NCBI RefSeq assembly: GCF_013375535.1
Contig: NZ_JABXJG010000003.1
Coordinates: forward strand, 248,001 to 312,000
DNA from: Sphingobium sp. 15-1
Lineage (GTDB): Bacteria; Pseudomonadota; Alphaproteobacteria; Sphingomonadales; Sphingomonadaceae
Reading direction: 5' to 3'
Length of the DNA stretch: 64,000 nucleotides
Part shown: piece by piece, positions 1 through 8,929 of the stretch
Position numbering within the stretch: the stretch's first letter is position 1
How the letters are laid out: each line of letters starts with the position of its first letter
Position numbers and translations under genes: made by a program
The notes under the pieces: generated by a model
Told to the model about the DNA's origin: nothing
The model's database searches: none
What the model saw: only the letters and a program-made list of their open reading frames with translations

Positions 1-1272
1 GGGAAGGTGGATCAGCCGCCAGAGGGCCACTCCATAGGCGATGCGTGACACGCAATAATGGCCAAGGACAGCCAATGCCGCGCCGGGCAGGCCGGCCCAG
101 GTGATCCCGATCCACAGCGCCGGCAGGGCGACCAGAATGGAAACGGCCAGGTTGATGCGGAAATCGAGGTCGGGCCGACCGATCCCCCTTAACACCTCGC
201 CCGGCGTGCCTGCCGAGGCGGCGACCATGCTCGCCGCCGCAAGTATCTGGATCGGGACGATGGCGGCGTCCCATTTGGGGGTGAACAGGGCCGGGACGAT
301 GTAGTTCGCGAACAGGATCAATACCGTGGCTGCCGGAAATATCGTTACCGACATGTACCGAACCGTTCCCAGATAAACCGTGCGAATATCCGCGTCCCGT
401 CCGATCGCCCTGCTGTAGAAGGGAAAAACGGCCTTGCTGACCAGCCAGTAAGCCTTGCCCCGCAGTGTTTCCGTCAGCAGAAATGCGATGGAATAGATGC
501 CGAGCGCATGAGCGCCTACAAGCTTGCCGATCAGCAGATAATCGAGATTCTGCTGAAAGGAGATCAGCACCCGGGAACCGACGATGAATTTGCTGTAGGA
601 ACCGAGATCGCGCAGAATGGCCAGGTTCAGCCGGACGTGCGGACGCCATCCGGAAAAGGCGAAGGTGATGACACATGTGCCGGCGGTGGCGACCAGCGTT
701 TGCGCCACCAGACTCCACACATTCGCGCCGGCAAGTGCAAGCAGGAGGGCGGCGGCGCATCCGGCCAGCGTGCCTAATATATCGGCCAGGGCGATCTGCT
801 TGAACCGCATGCTGCGCGCCAGCCGCGCTTCTGGCACCACCTGCAGATTCTGGAACACGATCCCCGCGCTCATTGCCAGCGCGATCGGGGCGAGGCGCGG
901 TTCCCCGTAGAACCAGACCAGAAATGGAACGCCGATCAGCCACATGACCACGATCATCACGAATGACGACAGGAACAGCAGCCAGAACGCGCTATCGTAC
1001 AGCAATTTGGTGCGGTGATCCCGCTGGCGCTGAATGAGGCCAAGGCGAAAGCCAAGATCGGCAACGATCGCGATGATGGCGGAGAACACCAGCACCATGT
1101 TGTAGAAGCCGAAATGTTCGGGCAGCAGGAGCCGGGCGAGAACCACTTTGGCAAGGATGCTCGAACCCTTGCCGATCATCATCCCGACCGCGTTCCAGGC
1201 AACGCCTTTGCGGATCAGCCGCTTTTCCGACTGCAATCGCCGTTGGGGAGCAGGTGTGTCGGTGGAGGCCAA
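1..1272 (-). CDS. Wzx-type oligosaccharide flippase (C-terminus beyond window)
   Basis: The minus-strand frame stays open from about 1272 to base 1, so the C-terminus lies outside the window. The N-terminal part reads like a MOP-superfamily polysaccharide flippase: a basic start (KRLIRKGVAWNAVG), then alternating hydrophobic helices and the segment LARLLLPEHFGFYNMVLVF typical of Wzx/RfbX. Such proteins move undecaprenyl-linked repeat units across the inner membrane. The start is uncertain. A TTG at 1272 lies just after the stop of the upstream sugar transferase, and the first in-frame ATG is at 1182 but would remove conserved N-terminal sequence. The close spacing suggests co-transcription with the priming transferase at 1278-2087. 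The family is clear from sequence; the cargo is inferred from the locus. Confidence 0.78.
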   Translation of the reverse strand, partial: MASTDTPAPQRRLQSEKRLIRKGVAWNAVGMMIGKGSSILAKVVLARLLLPEHFGFYNMVLVFSAIIAIVADLGFRLGLIQRQRDHRTKLLYDSAFWLLFLSSFVMIVVMWLIGVPFLVWFYGEPRLAPIALAMSAGIVFQNLQVVPEARLARSMRFKQIALADILGTLAGCAAALLLALAGANVWSLVAQTLVATAGTCVITFAFSGWRPHVRLNLAILRDLGSYSKFIVGSRVLISFQQNLDYLLIGKLVGAHALGIYSIAFLLTETLRGKAYWLVSKAVFPFYSRAIGRDADIRTVYLGTVRYMSVTIFPAATVLILFANYIVPALFTPKWDAAIVPIQILAAASMVAASAGTPGEVLRGIGRPDLDFRINLAVSILVALPALWIGITWAGLPGAALAVLGHYCVSRIAYGVALWRLIHLP

Positions 1273-1277
1273 GGCGT

Positions 1278-2087
1278 TCAGTACCCGGTGCCGAGAAGAA
1301 CCACCGGAATGGTCCGCAGGATGATCAGAACATCCTGGCTGACGGATTTGGTACGCGCATATTCGCAATCCAGTTGCGCCCGGCCCTCGAAGCTGATCTG
1401 GTTGCGGCCGCTGACTTGCCATGGGCCAGTGATGCCGGGCTTCAAAGAGCAATAAATGGGAAAGGCATCCGCGTAGAAATGGGCTTCGTCCGTGGCGAGT
1501 GGCCGTGGTCCGACAATGCTCATCTCACCCCTTACCACGTTGAAAAGCTGCGGTAACTCGTCAATACTGTAACGCCGGAGAAATCGTCCGAAATATGTGA
1601 TGCGCGGATCGTCGAGAAGCTTTCGGTCCCGCTGCCAGATCGCGCTGATGGCGGGGGAGGATTCCAGTAGTTCGCGAAGCCGCCGATCGGCATCGGCCTG
1701 CATCGTCCGGAATTTGAAACAGCGGAAAATCTTGCCGTCATGGCCGAACCGGCGCTGACTGTAGAAGACAGGGCCTGAGCCACTGAACAGCACGAGGATG
1801 GTGGCGACCAGCATCACCGGCCACAGAACCAACAGGCACAGCATGGCAAGTGTGAGGTCCATGCAGCGTTGTAGCACCAATGCGGAGGCGTGTCGCGGAG
1901 TGGATTCGGTTGTGCGCGCCGCCGCGACAGGCGGTTCCCCACGGGCCGGACCGATCGGCCGGGCTGGGGAGGGAAGCACAGTCGTGCCAGCGAGATTTGC
2001 GGCGGCCCGGGTCCGTTGCCGCCGTCTGCGTTGCAGCGGTTTTGGCTTTAGCGGTCTGGGTGCCATTTCATCGATGCGAGTAGCCAT
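1278..2087 (-). CDS. Undecaprenyl-phosphate sugar phosphotransferase (priming glycosyltransferase)
   Basis: Bacterial sugar transferase family (WbaP/WcaJ C-terminal type). It loads the first sugar-1-phosphate onto undecaprenyl phosphate at the inner membrane. After a proline- and arginine-rich N-terminus there is one hydrophobic hairpin (LTLAMLCLLVLWPVMLVATI), then the catalytic signature: KFRTMQ, RRYSIDELPQLFNVVRGEMS and SIVGPRP. At about 269 residues it is the short form without the multi-helix N-terminal domain. The ATG at 2087 is preferred because GGAGAG lies about 6 bases upstream; a longer start at 2114 is possible. It heads the minus-strand arm of the exopolysaccharide locus, divergent from the export genes. 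Confidence 0.88.
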   Translation of the reverse strand: MATRIDEMAPRPLKPKPLQRRRRQRTRAAANLAGTTVLPSPARPIGPARGEPPVAAARTTESTPRHASALVLQRCMDLTLAMLCLLVLWPVMLVATILVLFSGSGPVFYSQRRFGHDGKIFRCFKFRTMQADADRRLRELLESSPAISAIWQRDRKLLDDPRITYFGRFLRRYSIDELPQLFNVVRGEMSIVGPRPLATDEAHFYADAFPIYCSLKPGITGPWQVSGRNQISFEGRAQLDCEYARTKSVSQDVLIILRTIPVVLLGTGY

Positions 2088-2482
2088 GCTCAACTCTCCG
2101 ACAGCAAGCCGCATCGTCGGTTTTGGACCGGCGATGGGCCACGCAAAGCCGATCGCCGGTCACGTTGTGATCCGGCGTCGAAATCTGCCATCAACTTCTG
2201 GTGCCGTCCGAAACATCTGATTAGCCGCACGAAAACGGCAAATATCAAAAGCAACGGACAAGGACCGAACAGCGCCCGCAACGTGTGAGGATGGACAACT
2301 GATCCCGACTTTTGAATTCTGTTTTCGGGCTAGCCCTTGGGGTCTAGACCTTCGCAAAGATTGTTTAAATACAAGCGTGCGAGCACAACTTTGGCTGCGG
2401 CGGGCAGTACGAGACCCGCTGGCCTGCCTGTTCGTGCGCCCCGGCAGCGCGAGCGTGCAGCTCAAGTTGAGAGGTGTGCGGC
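2088..2482. promoter_or_regulatory. Divergent intergenic region of the exopolysaccharide locus
   Basis: 395 bases separate the divergent priming transferase and export lipoprotein genes, so promoters for both arms must lie here. The part at 2300-2375 is AT-richer and holds an imperfect palindrome TTGTTTAAATACAA at 2361-2374. No convincing -35/-10 pair was found, and ORFs across the stretch show no family resemblance. Confidence 0.4.
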
Positions 2483-3175
2483 ATGAACAAGCGTTTCCTG
2501 CTGATCCTTCCGGCGCTGAGCGTCGTCGCCGCTTGCGCAAGCAACCATGTAGGCGCTGGCCTGCCCCGTGGCGGAACGGCATATAGCCTCGTCCCTGCGG
2601 TGAGCAGCAATGTCGCGCCCGAAGAATATCGCATCGGACCGCTGGACGCCCTCGACATCACCGTATTGCAGGAGCCGGATCTTTCACCCAAAGCGGCGCC
2701 CGTCGACGCGTTCGGCAATGTCAACCTGACACTGATCGGCGATGTTCGGGCGAGTGGCAAGACCGCCAGCGAACTGGCGAAGGAAATCGCCGACCGTTAC
2801 GGCCGGAAATACCTCAAGAACCCCCAGGTTTCTGTCGTCGTCGCCAAGCCGGTGGCGCAGAAGGTTGCGGTGCAGGGCGAGGTAGCCCAGCCCGGTGTTT
2901 ATCCGATCGAAGGGCCGACGACCTTGCTTGGCGCACTTTCGCTGGCGAAGGGCGAAACGGAGTACGCCGCGCTCAATGACGTGGTCGTGCTCCGTCAGGT
3001 CAACGGACAGCGGACGGGCGCGGTTTTCGACATCCGCCAGATTCGCAATGGCCAGGCGGCTGACCCCCAGATCAGGTCCAACGACACGATCATCGTCGGT
3101 TATTCGGGAGGCCGGAGAGCATGGCGTGACCTCATGAGCGGGTTCCCGATTTTCAACATCTTCCGGGCCTTCTAG
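2483..3175 (+). CDS. Wza-like polysaccharide export lipoprotein
   Basis: Outer-membrane polysaccharide export protein (Poly_export plus SLBB). The N-terminus MNKRFLLILPALSVVAAC is a lipoprotein signal with the acylated Cys at residue 18. The Poly_export domain follows (EYRIGPLDALDITVLQEPDL, then the conserved NLTLIGDV). One SLBB repeat follows (VAVQGEVAQPGVYPIEGPTT). At about 230 residues it is shorter than E. coli Wza, like GumB and sphingan-type exporters. The ATG at 2483 has GAGAGG about 8 bases upstream; a GTG at 2474 is the alternative. It is followed 15 bases later by the co-polymerase kinase, with which it would form the trans-envelope export complex. Confidence 0.9.
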   Translation: MNKRFLLILPALSVVAACASNHVGAGLPRGGTAYSLVPAVSSNVAPEEYRIGPLDALDITVLQEPDLSPKAAPVDAFGNVNLTLIGDVRASGKTASELAKEIADRYGRKYLKNPQVSVVVAKPVAQKVAVQGEVAQPGVYPIEGPTTLLGALSLAKGETEYAALNDVVVLRQVNGQRTGAVFDIRQIRNGQAADPQIRSNDTIIVGYSGGRRAWRDLMSGFPIFNIFRAF

Positions 3176-3190
3176 CGACAGGGGATACCT

Positions 3191-5443
3191 ATGCACGGCC
3201 AAAATTTCGCGCTGACGCCCCAAGGCGACCGGTTGGTCAGGGTGGACGATGATCGGCTGGTGCAGGGCTATGCCGAGTATGATCTAGAAGTTCCCACGCG
3301 TGGGATCGACCTTCAGGCTCTTTGGTGGATGCTTGTCCGCAATCGCGTGATGATGCTCGCCATCTTGCTGGTTGCGCTTGTCATCGGCGCGGCAAGCATC
3401 TGGCTGCCCAAACCGGTCTATACCGCGCAGGCAACCATCCAGATCGAACCGCAGACCGCACGGATTCTGGGCACGGAGAATATCACTCCCGACCCTGGAA
3501 GTACGGAGAACAACAGGATCCTCCAGACCCAGGTGGACCTGCTGGGCAGCCGCTCCACCGCGCAGCACGTCGCGCAACAACTCAAACTGGCCAACGACCC
3601 GCAATTTCTTCGGGACGCGGGACTGGAGAATGAACCGGCCGGCGATCTCCGCACCGCAATGGTGGCGAGCGCGCTGCAGGAAAAGCTGAACCTTTCCTCA
3701 CCGCGGGACACCCGGCTGATCGCCGTGCAATATGACAGTCACGATCCGGCGCTTGCCGCACGTATCGCCAACAGCTTCGCTGAGATGTTCATCAACGACA
3801 CCCTGCAACGGCGACTCGACACCTTCACCTATTCGCGCAACTTCCTTCACCGGCAGTTGGGCGAGACCAAGGGGCGGCTCGAGAAGTCGGAGAGCAAGCT
3901 TGTCAGCTACGCCCTGTCCGCGGGACTCGTCGATGCCGGCAATGCTGCGGGATTAGCCGGGGGTGATGGCGAGCGGCGGTCAATCACCACCGCGAGCCTG
4001 GTAGACCTCAATACCGCTTATTCGCAGGCGCAGACAAACCGGATGCAGGCGCAGCAGCGCTGGGAGCAGGCAATGGCGACTCCAGTCATGAGCCTTCCGG
4101 AAGTGCTCAGCAACCCCGCGATCCAGAACCTTACCCGTCAACGTGCCGAACTGGAAGCGACGCTGCAGCAGGAGCGGGAACGTCGCCAGGACAATCATCC
4201 GGGGATCATCCAGGCCAGAGCGCAGATTACCGAGCTGGACCGCCAGATCGGCGCCATCGCCTCTGGTGTCCGCGCGTCCATCGGCAATCAATTTCGCGTG
4301 GCCGCCGGACAAGAGGCGGCGCTCAGGGGCAGCGTCAGCGCGCTGAAAGCCGCGACCTTCGCCGAGCAGGGCAAGGATGTGCGCTACAATATCCTGAAGC
4401 GCGAGGTGGATACCAACCGCAATCTCTACAACACCTTGCTGCAACGGTATAACGAGGTGAGCACGCAGGTGGCGAATACGACCAATCCGATCTCGATCAT
4501 CGACCGGGCGCAGATGCCGGTGTCGCCATCCTATCCGCGGCCGGCGCTGAACATGGCGCTAGCGAGCCTGGCCGGTGTCGCGTTGGCGCTCATGGCGGGC
4601 TTCGTGCGCACCCGGATGGACGACAAGGTGCACGGTCCGACAGATGTGGAAGGCGACTTCCATACGCCTCTGCTGGGCGTCATACCGTTGATCAAGGGTG
4701 GCGAGACCATCGCCGAAGCGATGGATGATCCGCTTTCCTCAGTGACGGAGGCGCATCACGCCATTTGCCTCGCGCTCGATCCTGTCGTCCAGACTCCCGA
4801 GCGTAGCGTGTTGTTGTTGACCAGCAGCAGTTCGAACGAGGGCAAATCGACCATTGCCGTCAAGATTGCGTCGAGTCTTGCCGCCACTGGCAAGAATGTG
4901 CTGGTCATCGACGGCGATATGCGCCGCGGGTCCCTTCACCGCCTACTCGGCCTTTCCAATGATTTTGGCCTTGCCGACCTGCTATCGAAGGGGAGTGGCG
5001 AAGGTTTGATGGACGCGGTGCAATATTGCGAGCATCACGGCTTCTCGGTGCTGTCGCGCGGCGGCCGGTCGTCGGCCAATCCCGCCGAGCTTCTGGCGAA
5101 CAGCCGTTTTGCGGCCCTGCTGGATGAAGCTGTCGGCCTGTTCGACGCGATAGTCCTTGACGGTCCGCCGGTCCTGGGCCTTGCCGATGCCCCGCGCATC
5201 AGCGGGATGGCAGATGCGACACTGTTCATCGTCGAGGCCAACCGCACATCCAAGGCGGATGTAAAGATTGCGTTGAAACGGCTGGGTGACGCCGGTGCCG
5301 GCCAGATCGGTCTGGTCATCAGCAAATATGATCCGGCCAAGGACACCGGAGCGTACGGCTACGCCTATCGCTACGACTATCCCTTGGATGGAGATGGGAT
5401 CGCTGGCGAGATGCCGCCTCGTCAACTGCAACAGGAGGTGTGA
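3191..5443 (+). CDS. Wzc/GumC-like polysaccharide co-polymerase with BY-kinase domain
   Basis: Inner-membrane protein controlling polysaccharide chain length and export. Order of parts: cytoplasmic N-terminus; TM1 near residues 50-75 (MMLAILLVALVIGAASIWLP); periplasmic Wzz domain with long coiled-coil stretches; GNVR-like segment and TM2 near 450-475; then a cytoplasmic bacterial tyrosine kinase. Kinase motifs are Walker A in SSSSNEGKST (about residue 550), Walker A' VLVIDGDMRRG (about 570-580) and Walker B IVLDGPP (about 655). The C-terminus carries a tyrosine cluster, YGYAYRYDY, the usual autophosphorylation site. Kinase and co-polymerase are one polypeptide, as in E. coli Wzc. AGGAGG at 5433-5438, within its last codons, serves the next gene. 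Confidence 0.92.
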   Translation: MHGQNFALTPQGDRLVRVDDDRLVQGYAEYDLEVPTRGIDLQALWWMLVRNRVMMLAILLVALVIGAASIWLPKPVYTAQATIQIEPQTARILGTENITPDPGSTENNRILQTQVDLLGSRSTAQHVAQQLKLANDPQFLRDAGLENEPAGDLRTAMVASALQEKLNLSSPRDTRLIAVQYDSHDPALAARIANSFAEMFINDTLQRRLDTFTYSRNFLHRQLGETKGRLEKSESKLVSYALSAGLVDAGNAAGLAGGDGERRSITTASLVDLNTAYSQAQTNRMQAQQRWEQAMATPVMSLPEVLSNPAIQNLTRQRAELEATLQQERERRQDNHPGIIQARAQITELDRQIGAIASGVRASIGNQFRVAAGQEAALRGSVSALKAATFAEQGKDVRYNILKREVDTNRNLYNTLLQRYNEVSTQVANTTNPISIIDRAQMPVSPSYPRPALNMALASLAGVALALMAGFVRTRMDDKVHGPTDVEGDFHTPLLGVIPLIKGGETIAEAMDDPLSSVTEAHHAICLALDPVVQTPERSVLLLTSSSSNEGKSTIAVKIASSLAATGKNVLVIDGDMRRGSLHRLLGLSNDFGLADLLSKGSGEGLMDAVQYCEHHGFSVLSRGGRSSANPAELLANSRFAALLDEAVGLFDAIVLDGPPVLGLADAPRISGMADATLFIVEANRTSKADVKIALKRLGDAGAGQIGLVISKYDPAKDTGAYGYAYRYDYPLDGDGIAGEMPPRQLQQEV

Positions 5444-5448
5444 CGACA

Positions 5449-6888
5449 ATGTCGCCGAACGAACGGCGCTCGTCGAGGCGATCTCCACAGATTTCGGCGC
5501 CTATCCTTGCAGGCCCGTCGGCACATCTGCCGGCACAGACAAAGAGCTGCTTTGGCGTTCTGGCCGCGGTGACGATATTCCTGCCGCTTTGGATTCCCCG
5601 ACCGCTGATGATCGGCGAATTGTCATTTGCCTTCATCGTGCCGTTCATACTCGCGTTCTGGGCTTTGACACAGCTCGCATGGCCCGGAAGTTTCCGGCGG
5701 GCATTACACGGTCGCTATGGCCGCGGGCTGTGGCTGGAAGCGCTCTGCGTTGGCGTGGTCATGCTGATGGCTTTCATGTCCATGTTGGTTTCTCCGGATC
5801 CGCTACGGGCATTTCGAGTCATACTGCCGATGACCTACGGGCTCTTCGCGCTGATCCTCCTTTCCCGGATGCCGTCGCGCCTGCAGCGTCGAATTGTCTT
5901 CGCCCTGCTATACTCTGGGGTACTGATTTTCGGCCTTGCCATCGGTCTTTCGCAGACCGGCTGGGGCCGTGCGATCGTGATGCGCGACTATCGCTTCCTC
6001 GCATTTTTCGAAAAGCCAAATCAGTTGGGTGTCGCGGTGTTGGCAGTCTGGCCCTTGGCCGTCGCGTTGCTCCTGAACGCCCGAACGACTGTTCTTCGCC
6101 TGTCGTCCGCACTGATGGTCCTGGTCCTGGCAACCGCGATCTTCATGAGCGGAACCAAGACCGCGTTGGCACTGGGGTTCGTCTCAGCGGCGCTGATCTG
6201 GCTCTATCATGGAAGTCGCAGCGGCAGCGTTGACAAGACGCTATTCAAATTGTCCGTCATTCTGTGCGGGATCGCGTTAGCCGTGCCTGTGACACTGTGG
6301 GTGCTGAGCTGGGCAAGCCCGGATTTCTTCAGGCGGGTAAACAGCATCTTGACCTATGGCATGTGGGAATTTCCCAGCATGCAAACGCGCGACGTCGTAT
6401 GGAAGGAGTCGATCCGGATCGGCCTGGACCATCCACTGCTCGGGGAGGGGGCTGGGACGCGCGTTTACCGCTACGCCCACTCGCACAATATGTTTCTCGA
6501 TTATTTTCGTGGAATGGGTGTCTTTGGCCTGGCGGCTGCCGTTGGGCTGGTGCTGAGTGCCGTCGGCCGCGGAGCCAACTTCCTTCTTTCCACCTTACCC
6601 AAGGGGCAGGTCGATCGGACGTCGGATACAATCGTGGCCGGCATGTATTTGGGTGCGATCTTTTACTTGATTGGGAATCAACTCAGCGATTCTTTCTCGC
6701 CTACGACGGCGTTTCTGTTCTGGATCATGTACCTCGGTGCTTATTTTACCGCCCCGCCCCTGAATTCGGTCGCGCGAAGGTCCATGACTTCGGTCGCGCG
6801 CCCGGTTGGTCCGCCGTCGACCTCGGCTTGGGTGCCCCGCACGCAGCGCGTCAGTTCGAAGCCGAAGACGGCTGTCCATGCGATCTGA
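5449..6888 (+). CDS. O-antigen ligase family / Wzy-type polysaccharide polymerase
   Basis: Polytopic membrane protein of about 480 residues with ten or more hydrophobic segments and the Wzy_C/WaaL-type periplasmic loop. After MQTRDVVWKESIRIGLDHPLL comes the conserved HSHNMFLDYFRGMGVFGL. In an exopolysaccharide operon this usually means the polymerase that joins repeat units; a ligase role cannot be excluded from sequence. The ATG at 5449 is chosen because AGGAGG (5433-5438) lies 10 bases upstream; an in-frame GTG at 5440 would be too close. It starts 5 bases after the kinase stop and is probably translationally coupled to it. It is the last plus-strand gene of this arm. Confidence 0.86.
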   Translation: MSPNERRSSRRSPQISAPILAGPSAHLPAQTKSCFGVLAAVTIFLPLWIPRPLMIGELSFAFIVPFILAFWALTQLAWPGSFRRALHGRYGRGLWLEALCVGVVMLMAFMSMLVSPDPLRAFRVILPMTYGLFALILLSRMPSRLQRRIVFALLYSGVLIFGLAIGLSQTGWGRAIVMRDYRFLAFFEKPNQLGVAVLAVWPLAVALLLNARTTVLRLSSALMVLVLATAIFMSGTKTALALGFVSAALIWLYHGSRSGSVDKTLFKLSVILCGIALAVPVTLWVLSWASPDFFRRVNSILTYGMWEFPSMQTRDVVWKESIRIGLDHPLLGEGAGTRVYRYAHSHNMFLDYFRGMGVFGLAAAVGLVLSAVGRGANFLLSTLPKGQVDRTSDTIVAGMYLGAIFYLIGNQLSDSFSPTTAFLFWIMYLGAYFTAPPLNSVARRSMTSVARPVGPPSTSAWVPRTQRVSSKPKTAVHAI

Positions 6889-6911
6889 GAAACGTTCCAA
6901 GGGTGCGTGCC

Positions 6912-6934
6912 GGGTTGAGTTATGATCTCAACCC
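6912..6934. terminator. Bidirectional hairpin between convergent genes
   Basis: GGGTTGAG, a 7-base loop and CTCAACCC form a perfect 8-bp stem. It lies between the convergent polymerase and glycosyltransferase-kinase genes and overlaps the stop codon of the latter. There is no long T-run, so its strength as a terminator is uncertain. Confidence 0.5.
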
Positions 6935-8911
6935 ATTGCGATCTTCTCGCTCGAGCTGGCAGAGATAGTCGCTGATATGTTGGGCGCGGTCCAACGGCGT
7001 ATCACCGCCGTCGCCCGAAATGCGAAGCAGTCGGCCCGGAAGGTGTCGGCGCTCGAGTTCACCTTCGATCTCATCGGCAATATGCTCGATGGCCTCCTCA
7101 CCGCGTGCCCAGAGAGCGAGGTTCGCGATGGATTCTGCGTTCTGGAAACGCGATGTGTGCCGCCGCCGACGCGCAAGCCGTTGCCGTGCCACGGCGGTAG
7201 GGGCCTCAACATGGATGAAAAGGGTCTCGCCTATCCAGCCGTCCAATTGATTGAACACCGGTTCAGCCGGGGCGGCGTCGCGCCCATGGTGGATGCGCGC
7301 CGTCCAGATCGCTTGCGCTAATCCCTGATCCGCGATCAGAAGGCCGTTATGTCCTTGTCGCAAGTGCATCGCCAACACCGACAGGAAGTTCCACCGAGTC
7401 TTCACTGCATCCTTGCCGCCGCGCTGATGGGGGGTAAGCCCCTGCGAGGCGAGGAACATTGCATGAGGGCTGCGAAGAAAGGCCCGGGTGAGGAGGGCGA
7501 GGCGTCGCAACGACCTGCGCAGGAAGGGCAGTTCATCGCCCATCGCATCACGGCTGAAGCGCACCGGCGCCCGTTGCTCACGTAACAGGCAGAGGAGCTT
7601 ACGCGCGACCGTCGTCTTGCCCGACCCCGGAAGCCCGAGAAACTCGACGGTCGTGATGGGTCGCTGCTGTGCGACACTGCTCGCCAACGCACTGGCATAG
7701 GCGCGGTCGATCCGCTCTCCCATCATCTCCTCGCGCCAGGACGAAACGTTCGTTGATCGGGCACCGTGCTGTAGTTGGGCAAGGCGGTGGGGCGAGTCCA
7801 AAAGGGCGAATATCTGTGCCGCAGTCACCGCGAGGTCATCGGCATCGGTGATGATCCCGTTGATATTGTCTGCAACGATCTCCTCGATTCCCGGCAGCCG
7901 TGCCACCACCAGCGGCTTGCCCCCTGCGATTGCCTGAACGGCCGTGCGCGGCAGCCCCTCTCGCTCGGCCGCATGTACGCACAGGTCAGCGAGCGCGATC
8001 AGTTCCCACGGCGCAGGATCGTGGCCGAGGAAGCGGACCTTGTCCGCAATCCCGAGGACGCGAACCTCTTCCTCGCACCGGAGGCGTTCCGGCCCATCGC
8101 CGGCAAAAAGCAGACATGCATTGCTACGCTCGCGCAGGCCTGCCGCCATTGCGCGAAGCAACGGCAGTTGACGCTTCCGCTCCTCAAATGCGGCTATCTT
8201 GAGAATGAAATGTGGCCGTTCCTTTCCGTTCCAACCGCCGATGCGGTTTCGCCAGTCGAGAGGAGGCACTGCGGACGTAAAGCGATCGAGCGGCATTCCG
8301 CTGTGGATTACCTGAATTGGGACATCCCCGCCGATGCCCGCATCGAGATAGGCTTGCTGCATCCCACGACTGACGGCGATCAGCAGGTGGGTGAAGTGCG
8401 CGCAGGCCCGCTCCGCATCGACATAGAGCAGACGTTGCCCGCCGCTCACCGCAACGAACGGGGCAATGTGAATGGTGTGCACGATCAGCGGTACTCGGGC
8501 AGCGGCGGCGGCCACCCTTCCGACGATTCCCGCCTTGCTCTCGTGCGTGTGCACAATGTCCGGCTGAAGTTGTCGGTAGAGCTGGCGCAAGTCACGTAAT
8601 GCCACAAGGTCTGCAACAGGGCTTATGGGGTGGACGAGGGCGTCCATACTGATAAGCCGGAAACGGTCGCCGATGCGCTCGGCCCAGATCGGATTAGCGC
8701 CAGGGCCATGGATCAGGGTCACGTGGTGGCCGCACGCCGCCTGGTGAAGACAGGTTGCGATCGTATTCTCCTCTGCCCCGCCAAGAACGAGCCGAGTGAT
8801 GACGTGGACGATGTTGAGAGGCCGAACCGTGGGTTCCCCTGCTGGGCAGGGCATAAGAGCGGGTTGGATTGCGCTCCAATTGGCCGCTTCGTGCGATCGA
8901 AGAAACAGCAT
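6920..8911 (-). CDS. Glycosyltransferase (GT4-like) fused to a P-loop kinase-like domain
   Basis: Two domains in one 663-residue protein. Residues about 30-400 are a GT-B glycosyltransferase of the family-4 type: N-terminal NIVHVITRLVLGGAEENT, a mid motif PDIVHTHESKAGIVGR, and a C-terminal donor site EREGLPRTAVQAIAGGKPLV. From about residue 420 a separate P-loop domain begins (VEFLGLPGSGKTTVARKLL, Walker A), with LLIADQGLAQAIW further on, resembling the small kinase-like NTPases that stand beside glycosyltransferases in some polysaccharide loci. No frameshift or linker stop is present, so the fusion looks real. The start at 8911 has AGGA about 8 bases upstream. It follows the response regulator by 18 bases and is probably co-transcribed with it. 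The acceptor sugar and the kinase substrate are unknown. Confidence 0.82.
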   Translation of the reverse strand: MLFLRSHEAANWSAIQPALMPCPAGEPTVRPLNIVHVITRLVLGGAEENTIATCLHQAACGHHVTLIHGPGANPIWAERIGDRFRLISMDALVHPISPVADLVALRDLRQLYRQLQPDIVHTHESKAGIVGRVAAAAARVPLIVHTIHIAPFVAVSGGQRLLYVDAERACAHFTHLLIAVSRGMQQAYLDAGIGGDVPIQVIHSGMPLDRFTSAVPPLDWRNRIGGWNGKERPHFILKIAAFEERKRQLPLLRAMAAGLRERSNACLLFAGDGPERLRCEEEVRVLGIADKVRFLGHDPAPWELIALADLCVHAAEREGLPRTAVQAIAGGKPLVVARLPGIEEIVADNINGIITDADDLAVTAAQIFALLDSPHRLAQLQHGARSTNVSSWREEMMGERIDRAYASALASSVAQQRPITTVEFLGLPGSGKTTVARKLLCLLREQRAPVRFSRDAMGDELPFLRRSLRRLALLTRAFLRSPHAMFLASQGLTPHQRGGKDAVKTRWNFLSVLAMHLRQGHNGLLIADQGLAQAIWTARIHHGRDAAPAEPVFNQLDGWIGETLFIHVEAPTAVARQRLARRRRHTSRFQNAESIANLALWARGEEAIEHIADEIEGELERRHLPGRLLRISGDGGDTPLDRAQHISDYLCQLEREDRNGLRS

Positions 8912-8929
8912 GGCGGAGAATCCTGCTGA

